A stretch of 34,899 nucleotides of DNA from Psychrobacter lutiphocae DSM 21542 (GTDB lineage: Bacteria; Pseudomonadota; Gammaproteobacteria; Pseudomonadales; Moraxellaceae): contig NZ_KB907634.1 of NCBI RefSeq assembly GCF_000382145.1, forward strand, positions 42,989 through 77,887, written 5' to 3'. Under the pieces are notes generated by a model, which was not told where the DNA came from, did no database searches, and was given only the letters and a program-made list of their open reading frames with translations. The position numbers and the translations under genes are program-made. Positions 15,765-24,333 of this stretch are shown here, piece after piece. Within the stretch, counting starts at the first letter, position 1. Each line of letters starts with the position of its first letter.

Positions 15765-16496
15765 ATGAATAACAAAACACAAAAAGTGGCAAAAACCGCA
15801 AAAACCAATGGTATTTTTTTAAAACTAATCCTTCTACTGGTTATTATTGTGTTAAGTGTCTTGCTATGGCAGCAGTTTAACAAAGGTAACAACACTCAAG
15901 TTCAAACCCTTAGCCGTGAGGGTGTGGTCAGTCGTATTCAACAGCTTAATCGACTAGAGACAGTGGCGTATAATGTTGATACGGTCATTACCAGTCAGCA
16001 ACAAGGCTCGTGGCAGCGTTTGTGGCAAGACGAGCAAAAGGGGCTGTTTATTGCTCGTGGTCGTGTGGTCGCTGGAGTCGATTTAAGTACATTAAGTCCA
16101 GAAATGGTACAAGTATCTGAACCAACAGCGCAACAAATCGAAAATGCCAAGCAACAAGCGGTCGCAGACGGCAGAGAAGGAGGTACTTTAACCTTGATGC
16201 CGAATGTGATGATTACGGTGCCACCAGTGGAAGTGTTCACTGTGTATCTAGATGATGTCGAAGTCTATGACTGGCAAGCGGGCGGGTTTTTTGGCATGAG
16301 TAAGGCTGAGCCTGAGATTTTAGCACAAGCACAAGCCAGCGCTAAGCAAGAGGTGCTAAAACGTGCCTGTGCTGATGGGGTAATGCAACAAGCGGAAAGC
16401 AATGCCAAAACCGCAGTTGAGCAATTGTTTGCGATGACAGGTGCAGAAGTTACTGTCGCTACGCAAGGCTCAGGGGCGTGTCAGCCAGTGGATTAA
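15765..16496 (+). CDS. Membrane-anchored DUF4230-family protein
   Basis: A 243-residue protein whose residues 20-41 (FLKLILLLVIIVLSVLLW) are a single N-terminal membrane anchor. The rest resembles DUF4230: an N-terminal RIQQLNRLETVAYNVDTVI segment, a central LFIARGRVVAGVDLSTLS strand pair, the MITVPPVEVFTVYLDDVEVYDWQAGGF block, and a C-terminal helix (ASAKQEVLKRACADGVMQQAESNAKTAVEQLF). These proteins have no assigned biochemical role; the layout implies a cell-envelope protein facing the periplasm. It is convergent with phr, with tandem repeats between the two stop codons. Confidence 0.8.
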   Translation: MNNKTQKVAKTAKTNGIFLKLILLLVIIVLSVLLWQQFNKGNNTQVQTLSREGVVSRIQQLNRLETVAYNVDTVITSQQQGSWQRLWQDEQKGLFIARGRVVAGVDLSTLSPEMVQVSEPTAQQIENAKQQAVADGREGGTLTLMPNVMITVPPVEVFTVYLDDVEVYDWQAGGFFGMSKAEPEILAQAQASAKQEVLKRACADGVMQQAESNAKTAVEQLFAMTGAEVTVATQGSGACQPVD

Positions 16497-16527
16497 GACG
16501 CACTGTTTTAAAGCCTTTCTTTCCTTA

Positions 16528-16599
16528 GGTTTAGCTGGTTATTTAGGTTTAGCTGACTATTTAGGTTTAGCTAACTATTTAGGTTAAGCTGGCTATACG
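16528..16599. repeat. 18-bp tandem repeat between DUF4230 gene and phr
   Basis: Four units of the type GGTTTAGCTGACTATTTA at 18-base period, the last one degenerate. It sits in the gap between the two convergent stop codons. A related 18-bp word is duplicated inside phr at 17593-17628. Confidence 0.85.
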
Positions 16600-16623
16600 T
16601 CTAGCTGACTGTTAAGTCAGGCA

Positions 16624-18267
16624 CTACTTGCCAGCTTTAAACTGCCCAATGGCATACAGCCTCGCTTGCTTATGCTCAACCATAGGGGTAGGGTAGTTCA
16701 CATTGTTATATGCGCCTTGAGGGCTAAGCGCCTGACGTAGCTTGTGTTCATCATGTAATATATTGGCAGGTATTTGAGCAAGCTCTGGCAGCCAAGTTTT
16801 TATAAATAATGCGTCTTTGTCATGCGTTTTGGCTTGGCTAAATGGATTCATAATCCGAAAATAGGGCGCAGCATCTGTGCCGACAGAAGCGCTCCATTGC
16901 CACCCCCCATTATTAGAGGCAAAATCTCCATCAATTAAGCGCTGCATAAAGTATCTTTCTCCCCAGCGCCAATCGATAAATAAATCTTTGGTTAAGAACA
17001 TGGCGGTTACCATACGTAAGCGATTGTGCATAAAGCCAGTCTGATTGAGGCAGCGCATGGCAGCATCGACTAAGGGTACGCCAGTTCTTCCTTGACACCA
17101 GACTTGAAAGTCGTCCATATCATAAGACCAAATGACTTTTTTATCGGCTTGTTTGTTGTAGGCTGTTCCTTTTACAATATCTGGTCTATCCACGATAACA
17201 TGACGATAAAAATCACGCCAAGCCAATTCGCTTATCCAGCGCTTCACATCGGTAGCTGATGCGTCACCACTTTGGTTTTGACTAAGTTGCTTACTTGCCA
17301 TGTGATAGCACAGTCTTGCGCTCAGGCTACCGACAGTTAAATACGCAGACAGATGGCTGGTTGAGTTGTCAGCAGGCTTGTCACGGGCAGTATCGTAGTT
17401 TGTTATATCCTTTTTAATAAAGCTTTTTAGTCGTTTTTTGGCTGTGTACTCACCTGCAGGGTAGTCTGTATTGGCTTGTTTGAGTAGTGTGTCTAGCGTG
17501 GATTGTGCTAGTGTGTAGTGCTGTTTAAACAGCACTAGTGTTTGTTGATGATAATCATCGATTTGTGTTAATAACCTGTCTAAATTATCTGTACTATTAG
17601 GTTTAGAGTCACTATTAGGTTTAGAGTTACTATTTCTTGATCTGGTTATTGATCCAGTTATTGAGCTGGGCGCCTCATATACTTCAACTGGACTTGCCGT
17701 TAAGATAGACTGCCATTTTTTATAAAAAGGGGTAAATACTTTATACAAAGTATCGTCATTGGTTTTGACCGTATTTGGAGGTAGGATACATTGATCGTGA
17801 AAGAGGTTAAATTCAATGTCTTGTACTGCCAGCTGTGCTGTTAATCGTTGATCACGATGCTGTTCATTGATTTCGTATTCGATATTGGCAAATACTTGTG
17901 TGATATCATGGTCGTTACAAAACTGCACAATCTCATTAATACTGCTAGCAAAGCTGTCAGAGTAGATGAGGTGTAGGTAAACTTCTAGTTCATTAGCGAG
18001 GGTAGTGGCGAGCTGTTTTAATGTCCTAAAAATAAAATCCATTTGTAGCACTGACATACCCTGATTAAGCCACTGCTTAGGGGTTAGGGTGTATAATGCT
18101 AAGACTTTTGGTACTGGTAGATCGTTCGTTTTATTTTTATGCTTTTCGTGTAACGCATCTTTTAGCTTATCAAACAGTACCGATAGCGCTGTATTATCAT
18201 GAATGCGCAGGTCACGGCGAAACCACATTAAATAACTTGTGGGTTGATAACGATTAGAAACTGACAT
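16624..18267 (-). CDS. phrB: Deoxyribodipyrimidine photolyase (class I CPD type)
   Basis: A 547-residue DNA photolyase that uses blue light to split cyclobutane pyrimidine dimers, with FAD and an antenna chromophore. The N-terminal alpha/beta antenna domain starts LMWFRRDLRIHDNTAL. The FAD-binding helical domain has WISELAWRDFYRHVI, CQGRTGVPLVDAAMRCLNQTG, FMHNRLRMVTAMFLTKD, NNGGWQWSASVGTDAAPYFRIMNP and the FSQAKTHDKDALFIKTWLPEL region. At roughly 75 residues longer than common class I enzymes, it carries extra material, including a low-complexity Ser/Asn/Lys/Pro linker (around residues 205-230, SNSKPNSDSKPNST) encoded by an 18-bp repeat. Light-dependent repair rather than cryptochrome signalling is inferred from similarity. 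It is divergent from trpF. Confidence 0.93.
   Translation of the reverse strand: MSVSNRYQPTSYLMWFRRDLRIHDNTALSVLFDKLKDALHEKHKNKTNDLPVPKVLALYTLTPKQWLNQGMSVLQMDFIFRTLKQLATTLANELEVYLHLIYSDSFASSINEIVQFCNDHDITQVFANIEYEINEQHRDQRLTAQLAVQDIEFNLFHDQCILPPNTVKTNDDTLYKVFTPFYKKWQSILTASPVEVYEAPSSITGSITRSRNSNSKPNSDSKPNSTDNLDRLLTQIDDYHQQTLVLFKQHYTLAQSTLDTLLKQANTDYPAGEYTAKKRLKSFIKKDITNYDTARDKPADNSTSHLSAYLTVGSLSARLCYHMASKQLSQNQSGDASATDVKRWISELAWRDFYRHVIVDRPDIVKGTAYNKQADKKVIWSYDMDDFQVWCQGRTGVPLVDAAMRCLNQTGFMHNRLRMVTAMFLTKDLFIDWRWGERYFMQRLIDGDFASNNGGWQWSASVGTDAAPYFRIMNPFSQAKTHDKDALFIKTWLPELAQIPANILHDEHKLRQALSPQGAYNNVNYPTPMVEHKQARLYAIGQFKAGK
17593..17628. repeat. 18-bp duplication inside phr
   Basis: ACTATTAGGTTTAGAGTC is followed by ACTATTAGGTTTAGAGTT. 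The six-codon unit keeps frame and encodes the SKPNSD-like linker. It resembles the ACTATTTAGGTTTAG word of the array at 16528-16599 just past the gene. Confidence 0.75.
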
Positions 18268-18386
18268 AAATTAACCTTAATCCTTAATGGTAACTGTAAC
18301 TTTTAACTGCTCAAATTATGCTAGGATTGCATTTTGAAGGCTATTGAATTTTGTAAAAGCCAAACCTAATAAGGGAAATTAAAGCC

Positions 18387-19019
18387 ATGCAAGTTAAATT
18401 TTGTGGATTAACCCAAAGTGAAGATGTAAAAAATGCGGTTGCGCTGGGTATAGATGCACTTGGATTTGTTTTTTATCCACCCAGTCCACGAGCTGTGAGC
18501 GCTGAGCAGGCAAGCGAGTTGATTAAGCAGGTTCCTGCCTTTATTAGTGTGGTGGCGCTGGTCGTTAATATCGAAAAAGAGGCTTTGGTCGCATTGGCGC
18601 AAAGCACCCCTTTTGATGTGATTCAGTTTCATGGTGACGAAACGCCTATGCAGTGTCAAAGCTTGGCTAAAGCGGTTAATAAGCGCTGGATTAAAGCACT
18701 ACGAATTAACAAAGATAAAGACACATCTGATTCGATACGAGCGCAAGTTGCTGAGTTTGCTGATGCTGGTGCTAGTAGCATTTTGCTTGATGCCTATCAC
18801 AAACAGGCTTATGGGGGGACTGGTGAGCGTTTTGATTGGTCATTGATACCAGATAATGTCAGTTTGCCAATTATTTTGGCAGGTGGGTTAACGGCTGATA
18901 ATGTTAGTGATACACTAAAGCTACCTGTTTATGCGGTGGATGTGAGTGGTGGTATTGAGTCGGCTAAAGGTATTAAAGATGTGGATAAGATGAGCGCGTT
19001 TATTAAAGCAGTGAAATAG
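18387..19019 (+). CDS. trpF: Phosphoribosylanthranilate isomerase
   Basis: A 210-residue TIM-barrel enzyme of tryptophan biosynthesis. It converts N-(5-phosphoribosyl)anthranilate to the 1-deoxyribulose form (CdRP). The general base and acid are Cys6 (KFCGLT) and Asp135 (ILLDAYHKQAYGGTG). The phosphate-binding ends ILAGGLTADNV and YAVDVSGGIESAKGIKD are intact, so the enzyme should be active. Length is normal. AAGGGA lies about 11 bases upstream, rather far. In relatives trpF is usually close to trpB; here 1.7 kb, including an unrelated gene and repeats, intervenes. Confidence 0.97.
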   Translation: MQVKFCGLTQSEDVKNAVALGIDALGFVFYPPSPRAVSAEQASELIKQVPAFISVVALVVNIEKEALVALAQSTPFDVIQFHGDETPMQCQSLAKAVNKRWIKALRINKDKDTSDSIRAQVAEFADAGASSILLDAYHKQAYGGTGERFDWSLIPDNVSLPIILAGGLTADNVSDTLKLPVYAVDVSGGIESAKGIKDVDKMSAFIKAVK

Positions 19020-19104
19020 CTCATTTGCCATGTCATTCTGATAAAAGTTATGGTGTATTTGGAGCTAATCTCGCTTTGCGCTACTATCTGCCAGTGGTGG
19101 CAAT

Positions 19105-19168
19105 GCGTTTGCTTAGGTTTGACGTGTCGCTTGCTCACCGCGTCGCCACGACAAAAACCTAGCAACGC
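19105..19168. repeat. Imperfect inverted repeat downstream of trpF
   Basis: Left arm GCGTTTGCTTAGGTTTG and right arm CAAAAACCTAGCAACGC are complementary with small gaps; inner parts (GACGTGTCGC / GCGTCGCCACGAC) pair more loosely. It is GC-richer than its surroundings, typical of an interspersed palindromic repeat. Confidence 0.55.
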
Positions 19169-19337
19169 AGTTTGCCAACCCTAGCAGGATATCCGCTACA
19201 ATCGAGGCTAAACCGCTTTTAGGGCAACGTTCTAAAGTCAATAAAATACGCCTATTTTAACGTAACTGATGACTAAGTAGTGGGTGCTTTAAACTTAGCT
19301 AGTTTAATAATTCTACCAAAAGCTGTGATAAAGCCAT

Positions 19338-19445
19338 AGCCTACGTCAAAAGTTGAGATTAACGTATAAATAGTAAGTTCAAGAATTAAGTTTTAGTTTT
19401 TGTACGAACTATAAGGAAGGTGGGAGAAGTCTGCAATACCCAATA
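19338..19445. repeat. Degenerate repeat words left of the 260-aa gene
   Basis: AGCCTACGTCAAAAGTTGAG at 19338 resembles AGCCTACGCAAAGCGTTGAG at 20508. AAGGTGGGAGAAGTCTGCAA at 19417 resembles the GGTTGGGCGGAGTCTGCGAT stretch near 20295. Identity is roughly three quarters over about 30 bases each. Confidence 0.5.
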
Positions 19446-19477
19446 GCTTGGATGTATAGTAAATATGGAACATAAGT

Positions 19478-20260
19478 ATGTTTGCTTGGTATAAAAGATT
19501 ATTCGCACTTCAAGTCGGAACAAAAGGGTCAAAGGACTTAGAAGTGAATGCTTTAGAAACTCTTGCATTGGCCGAAGAAAATGAAAATATACCTGTTAAT
19601 CAAGCACCCCCAGGCTATGAATGGATGGCAGGTTTTGGTTATAAGGTAAACTGGTATATGATTCCTGAATATGAATTAAAGGATAAGGGCTGGACGATTC
19701 AAAACCTCGCTGATGCCATTGGGTTGCAAAATCAACAAAAAATGTCGTGGAATGATGGGGTTGAATTTGGCTATAAATCTTTGTCATCTAATGAGAGTCA
19801 GGTTTATATTTCATCGCCTTTTGATGGTTGGGTCTTCATTATTAATGAAGCTGATGAAAAGTTAGATTTACTTGACGATGTTGTCGCAAATTATTATGCC
19901 TTTGGCAGCTATCGTGTAGTGGATTATGTCGGTTGGAAGTATGTTCAAGATAATAAAGTAGTCAGATATTTCGTTTTTAGTTGTGGTGATATATGGAAAA
20001 ATATAGGAGATCAAACAGTTGATGAGAGCTGTTTAAACTTTGTTGATTTATCTGGACTAGATACTGACGACGCTATTGATAAAATTTGTAGTGATGATAT
20101 TGTCGATAATGAAAATATTATATCCATATTTGATGAAGATCATGTCATTGAGATTTGTAAAGCGTGGACGGGTGTAAATCCTTGTGATTTTGATGCGCAA
20201 TCGGTGCCAATTGAAAAGTTGCCAAGTTTAGGTATTGGTGGACGATTGATAAAAGCTTGA
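19478..20260 (+). CDS. Acidic protein of unknown function
   Basis: A 260-residue, strongly acidic, apparently cytoplasmic protein with no signal peptide or membrane segment. I do not recognise a named domain. The central part (about 100-185) has a Trp/Phe/Tyr pattern, SSPFDGWVFIIN ... FGSYRVVDYVGWKY ... VRYFVFSCGDIWKNIGDQT. This resembles a group of uncharacterised bacterial proteins with the spacing GWxxxxG ... FxxxRVxDYxxWxxxxxxxxxR, often found as accessory genes. An immunity-protein-like role is conceivable but unsupported here, since no toxin gene is adjacent. GGA stands about eight bases upstream of the ATG. It lies alone between trpF and trpB, flanked by related degenerate repeats, which suggests insertion into an older trp cluster. 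Confidence 0.75.
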   Translation: MFAWYKRLFALQVGTKGSKDLEVNALETLALAEENENIPVNQAPPGYEWMAGFGYKVNWYMIPEYELKDKGWTIQNLADAIGLQNQQKMSWNDGVEFGYKSLSSNESQVYISSPFDGWVFIINEADEKLDLLDDVVANYYAFGSYRVVDYVGWKYVQDNKVVRYFVFSCGDIWKNIGDQTVDESCLNFVDLSGLDTDDAIDKICSDDIVDNENIISIFDEDHVIEICKAWTGVNPCDFDAQSVPIEKLPSLGIGGRLIKA

Positions 20261-20627
20261 TCATGCAATTATGCAAAATTTTGGATGATATTTAGGTTGG
20301 GCGGAGTCTGCGATACTCAACAATATAACTTTAAAACAATATAGCTTTAAAATGTAGGGTCTTGTACTTCGGTGCTAACCTACAACTTGCTGCTAATTGA
20401 TAGACTAGTTTAGAGTAAGTTGATAGTTTTAGAATGAGAGTAAGTAGGCTGGTGCTTTTAGCCCAGCGAAATTCATTTTTTAGCTAAATATGTCGGGCTA
20501 AAGTTACAGCCTACGCAAAGCGTTGAGAGTGACGTATTTATTTGAAAAATATAAGAAGGTATTCGTAATTATGGTAACCTTGATGAAGGCAGTGAATCAA
20601 GACCGATGGCAATCTTGTGTCTGACAA
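20261..20627. repeat. Repeat-rich gap right of the 260-aa gene
   Basis: Contains counterparts of the words at 19338-19445 (at 20293-20324 and 20508-20540), a doubled ATATAACTTTAAAACA / ATATAGCTTTAAAATG word, and an inverted TTTAGCCC ... GGGCTAAA pair (20458-20502). No gene seen. Confidence 0.5.
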
Positions 20628-20722
20628 TGAAATCAGAAGATGGCAGTGAAATCAGAAGATGGCAGTGAAATCAGATGATGACAGTGAAATCAGAAGATGG
20701 CAGTGAAGTCAGAAGACAATAG
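20628..20722. repeat. 19-bp tandem array in front of trpB
   Basis: Five units of TGAAATCAGAAGATGGCAG at an exact 19-base period (starts 20628, 20647, 20666, 20685, 20704), the last two with substitutions. It ends 40 bases before the trpB start codon, so it lies in the promoter or 5' leader. Confidence 0.95.
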
Positions 20723-20762
20723 TTAGTAACGCCTTATTAATTTAAAGTATTAGAGTAAAAAT

Positions 20763-22010
20763 ATGAATAATTTTAACAATCTAGCGCATAATGATGACGT
20801 GGACAATGTTACTGATTTTGATCAGTATCCAGATGCAAGGGGTCACTTTGGTATTCATGGCGGACGTTTTGTATCAGAAACATTGATGGCGGCATTAGAA
20901 GAGCTTGAAACCTTGTACTATCAAGTTAAGCAGGATCCACAGTTTTGGCAAGAGTATCATAATGATTTGATCAATTATGTCGGTCGCCCAACGCCCTTAT
21001 ATCATGCGAAGCGTTTGAGTGATGAGATAGGTGGTGCTCAAATCTACTTTAAACGTGAAGACCTAAATCACACGGGTGCGCACAAGGTTAATAACACCAT
21101 TGGTCAAGCATTATTGGCAAAAATGAGTGGTAAAAAACGAATTATTGCTGAAACTGGTGCAGGCCAGCATGGTGTGGCAACGGCGACTATTGCTGCTCGT
21201 TTAGGTCTTGAGTGTGTGATTTATATGGGGGCAGACGATGTAGAGCGTCAAAAGATGAACGTCTATCGTATGCGTCTATTGGGTGCAACAGTCGTTGCGG
21301 TAGAGTCTGGATCACGTACTTTAAAAGATGCGATGAATGAGGCGATGCGTGATTGGGTGACCAATGTTGATACCACCTATTATATTATTGGTACAGTGGC
21401 TGGCCCACACCCATATCCGTTATTGGTACGTGACTTTCAGGCAATAATTGGTAAAGAAGCACGTATTCAGCATTTGGAAAAAACGGGCAAATTACCAGAT
21501 GCTCTGGTGGCTTGTGTTGGCGGTGGTTCTAATGCTATTGGTTTATTCCATGAGTTTTTAAATGATTCTGATGTCAAAATGTATGGTGTGGAAGCCACAG
21601 GTGATGGTATTGAAACAGGTCGTCACTCAGCACCCCTGGCAGCGGGTCGTGTCGGTGTGCTGCATGGCAACCGTACCTATTTGATGGCAGATGACGAAGG
21701 TCAAATATTAGAAACGCACTCAATCTCTGCTGGACTTGACTATCCAGGTGTTGGACCAGAGCACAGTTTCTTAAAAGATGTTGAGCGTGTTGAATATGTT
21801 GGGTGTACCGATAAAGAGGCCCTACATGGCTTTCATGAAGTGACTCGTAAAGAAGGTATTCTTCCTGCGCTTGAGTCTTCGCATGCGGTAGCCTATGGCT
21901 TAAAGCTTGCGGCAACCATGAGTCCTGAGCAGAGCATAATTGTTAATATGTCAGGACGTGGTGACAAAGACTTGCACTCTGTCATGAAGGCTGAAGGTAT
22001 AGAGTTATAA
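20763..22010 (+). CDS. trpB: Tryptophan synthase beta chain
   Basis: A 415-residue PLP enzyme that condenses indole, channelled from the alpha subunit, with serine to give tryptophan. Key elements are intact: the substrate loop [10 protein letters not shown] with the PLP lysine Lys108, [12 protein letters not shown] for the serine carboxylate, [10 protein letters not shown] (about 250-260) binding the PLP phosphate, and the C-terminal [13 protein letters not shown]. It has about 20 acidic, poorly conserved residues at the N-terminus before the usual [18 protein letters not shown]. The Shine-Dalgarno is poor. The 19-bp array lies just upstream, and trpA follows about 107 bases later. Confidence 0.98.
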   Translation: MNNFNNLAHNDDVDNVTDFDQYPDARGHFGIHGGRFVSETLMAALEELETLYYQVKQDPQFWQEYHNDLINYVGRPTPLYHAKRLSDEIGGAQIYFKREDLNHTGAHKVNNTIGQALLAKMSGKKRIIAETGAGQHGVATATIAARLGLECVIYMGADDVERQKMNVYRMRLLGATVVAVESGSRTLKDAMNEAMRDWVTNVDTTYYIIGTVAGPHPYPLLVRDFQAIIGKEARIQHLEKTGKLPDALVACVGGGSNAIGLFHEFLNDSDVKMYGVEATGDGIETGRHSAPLAAGRVGVLHGNRTYLMADDEGQILETHSISAGLDYPGVGPEHSFLKDVERVEYVGCTDKEALHGFHEVTRKEGILPALESSHAVAYGLKLAATMSPEQSIIVNMSGRGDKDLHSVMKAEGIEL

Positions 22011-22117
22011 CCTAACGATAGTAATTTAACCATATAGAATGTACCCGCTATATAGAATCAACCATAAGTCTTTTTGCTAAACTGAATTATTACCAGTATA
22101 TGTATCAAAGGAATATC

Positions 22118-22939
22118 ATGACCCGAATTGAATCAGCATTTAAAAATTTAAAACAACAGAATAAAAAAGCCCTCATTCCTTATGTGATGGCTGGAGATCC
22201 ATCGCCCGATAGTTTTGTCGGCTTGTTGCATGGCCTAGTAGAGCATGGTGCAGATATGATCGAGGTTGGTCTGCCGTTTTCAGATCCGATGGCAGATGGC
22301 CCGACGGTTGCCTTGGCTGGCGAGCGTGCCTTAGCTGGTGGTACTAGTACTTTTAATGCGATTGCGATGGTCAAAAAATTTCGTGAAAACAATACCACCA
22401 CGCCAATTATTTTAATGGGTTATTTAAACCCAGTTGAGATTATTGGTTATGATAAATTTATTAGTATCTGCCAAGATGCTGGTGTTGATGGGGTGTTGAT
22501 TGTTGACTTACCACCAGCAGAGTCAGGTGATTTTGTTCAGCGCTTGGCTGAGCATGATATGAATGAGATTTTTTTATTAGCACCAACCACACTGCCCGAG
22601 CGCCGTAAGCAAGTGATGACCTATTGTGGTGGTTATATATATTATGTATCGCTAAAAGGGGTAACAGGATCGGCAAGCTTGGATACTACGGCGGTAGGAG
22701 AGCAAGTACAAGCCATCAAGCAAGAAACAGATCTGCCGATTTGTGTTGGCTTTGGTATTCGTGATAGCCAGTCAGCCGCTGCCATCGGTCGTTACGCTGA
22801 TGGAGTGATTGTCGGTAGTGAGTTGGTAAAAAACTTTGCTGGGTTAGATAGCCAGTCAAGTCCAGATCAAGTTGCAGCAGCACAAGCCAAGGTTATGAGT
22901 AAGATGGATGAGCTGCGCCAGGCACTTGATGCATTATAG
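22118..22939 (+). CDS. trpA: Tryptophan synthase alpha chain
   Basis: A 273-residue TIM-barrel subunit that cleaves indole-3-glycerol phosphate to indole and glyceraldehyde-3-phosphate, partner of TrpB. The active-site block IEVGLPFSDPMADGP carries the catalytic Glu and the essential Asp. LLAPTTLPERR, YYVSLKGVTGS and the phosphate-binding VGFGIRDSQSAAAIGRYADGVIVGSELV are all present. A longer frame begins at 22100, but AAAGGA is five bases before the ATG at 22118 and the family starts at this TRIESAF, so 22118 is chosen. A long RNA hairpin follows 48 bases after the stop. Confidence 0.98.
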   Translation: MTRIESAFKNLKQQNKKALIPYVMAGDPSPDSFVGLLHGLVEHGADMIEVGLPFSDPMADGPTVALAGERALAGGTSTFNAIAMVKKFRENNTTTPIILMGYLNPVEIIGYDKFISICQDAGVDGVLIVDLPPAESGDFVQRLAEHDMNEIFLLAPTTLPERRKQVMTYCGGYIYYVSLKGVTGSASLDTTAVGEQVQAIKQETDLPICVGFGIRDSQSAAAIGRYADGVIVGSELVKNFAGLDSQSSPDQVAAAQAKVMSKMDELRQALDAL

Positions 22940-22986
22940 CCCCTTGTTTTATAGAAATACTCACTTGTCGTACGGTTTTTTAGAAG

Positions 22987-23019
22987 ATCTTGATGCATCC
23001 AAGCTGGATGTATTAAGAT
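22987..23019 (+). other. 14-bp RNA hairpin downstream of trpA
   Basis: ATCTTGATGCATCC, a five-base loop, GGATGTATTAAGAT. On plus-strand RNA all 14 positions pair, two of them as G-U. On the other strand these would be mismatches, so the structure suits the trp transcript. There is no T-run after it, so it may act as an mRNA 3' end or processing structure rather than a simple terminator. Confidence 0.6.
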
Positions 23020-23166
23020 TTAGCCCTATATGTTATGGTCAATTTGCTTGAAAGCTGTTACGCTGTTGACTGTTGCAGATGTCGCTGCAATAGATTAGGC
23101 ATTATCTGTGGAATATTGCCGTATGAGAGTCAATGCAATAGAGTATAACTGAAGCAGTTATACAAA
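23020..23166. other. Gap between trpA and the accD array
   Basis: Part of the 482-base non-coding stretch between trpA and accD. Apart from the hairpin at 22987-23019 and the array starting at 23167, I see no gene or clear signal. Confidence 0.4.
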
Positions 23167-23276
23167 GTGATTAACTATAAGATAAGTGACTAACTATAAG
23201 ATAAGTGACTAACTATAAGATAAGTGACTAACTATAAGATAAGTGACTAACTATAAGATAAGTGATTATAAGATAA
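23167..23276. repeat. 19-bp tandem array upstream of accD
   Basis: Five full units of GTGACTAACTATAAGATAA (starts 23167, 23186, 23205, 23224, 23243; the first with one substitution) and a sixth shortened by four bases. It lies about 145 bases before accD. Its unit is unrelated to the trpB array, though the period is the same. Confidence 0.95.
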
Positions 23277-23421
23277 AAAGGGACTATAAAAAAAGACAAT
23301 CAGTGATAAAAAGATAATAAGTGAACAATAACAGGAGTAATTGTCGCTTAAAAAAAGCGGTTGTCGTTAAATAACTAGCCCCGAACTTGCCAATATATAA
23401 TGATAATATAAAGAGAAGACT

Positions 23422-24333
23422 ATGGAAAATAACGACAGTAAGGACACCCTAACTTTAGACAAAAAAGAGCATCAATGTGGTACTTGGCTATCACGACCAG
23501 TGCCAAGAGTACAGCGTCACAGCTTACCTCAGTTGACTGCTGTGGAAACAGAGCCGTCAACTCAATGTCCTCAGTGTCATTCGATGACTACCAATACCGC
23601 ACTGATTTTTAATTGTTATGTCTGTCCGCATTGTGATTTTCATCTGGCAATGACAGCTCGTGAGCGTTTGCAGGGATTTTTAGATCAGGTTGATGTTGAG
23701 CTTGGTCAGGAGTTTCAAAGTAAAGATCCGCTACACTTTACCGACAGTAAGCCTTATACTCAACGTATGCAGCAGATGCAGGACAAAACAGGAGAAACAG
23801 AAGCGCTTATTGTCTTAAAAGGTAAGATACGTGATCTAGATGTAATTAGCTGCGCTTTTGACTTCCGTTTTATGGGCGGCTCTATGGGATCTGTGGTTGG
23901 TGATCGCTTTGTACAAGCAGCTGAGATGGCGCTTGAGCAGAGAGTGCCCTTGGTCTGTTTTGCCGCCTCAGGTGGAGCTCGGATGCAGGAAGGCTTATTG
24001 TCATTAATGCAGATGGCACGTACTGGTGCTGCTGTTGAGCGTCTTCGTTTGGCAGGTATTCCCTATATTGTGGTATTAACCAATCCTGTTTATGGTGGTG
24101 TGACGGCGTCATTGGCGATGCTTGGAGATATTCATTTAGCCGAGCCTAAGGCAATGATAGGTTTTGCTGGTAAGCGGGTGATTGAGCAGACAGTACGTGA
24201 AACGCTAGAAGAGCCATTTCAGCGTGCTGAGTACTTGCTTGAACATGGAGTTATAGATCAGGTAGTACATCGCCATCAGTTAAATGATACCATTTATCGC
24301 ATGCTTGCTAAATTACTACATATACCTGCGTAA
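23422..24333 (+). CDS. accD: Acetyl-CoA carboxylase carboxyltransferase beta subunit
   Basis: A 303-residue subunit which with AccA transfers the carboxyl group from biotin to acetyl-CoA, the first step of fatty-acid synthesis. The N-terminal zinc ribbon is complete: Cys49-x2-Cys52-x15-Cys68-x2-Cys71. It is followed by the crotonase-like core (DFRFMGGSMGSVVGDRF, CFAASGGARMQEGLLSLMQMARTGAAV, NPVYGGVTASLAMLGDIHLAEP, GFAGKRVIEQTVRETLEEPFQRAEYLLEHGVID). The first 30 residues are variable. GAGAAG precedes the ATG. The last codons and the stop lie inside the first unit of an 18-bp tandem repeat, so its C-terminus has been shaped by that duplication. Confidence 0.98.
   Translation: MENNDSKDTLTLDKKEHQCGTWLSRPVPRVQRHSLPQLTAVETEPSTQCPQCHSMTTNTALIFNCYVCPHCDFHLAMTARERLQGFLDQVDVELGQEFQSKDPLHFTDSKPYTQRMQQMQDKTGETEALIVLKGKIRDLDVISCAFDFRFMGGSMGSVVGDRFVQAAEMALEQRVPLVCFAASGGARMQEGLLSLMQMARTGAAVERLRLAGIPYIVVLTNPVYGGVTASLAMLGDIHLAEPKAMIGFAGKRVIEQTVRETLEEPFQRAEYLLEHGVIDQVVHRHQLNDTIYRMLAKLLHIPA

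Larger units (their letters stand above)
19020..19477. other. Repeat-containing gap after trpF
   Basis: Holds an imperfect inverted repeat (19105-19168) and degenerate repeat words at 19338-19370 and 19417-19445 that recur after the next gene. No terminator with a T-run is seen for trpF. Confidence 0.5.

Noticed and set aside
20628..23276. Possible CRISPR arrays at 20628-20722 and 23167-23276
   Set aside because: The units abut directly with a 19-bp period and no spacers, and no cas genes are present; these are plain tandem repeats.
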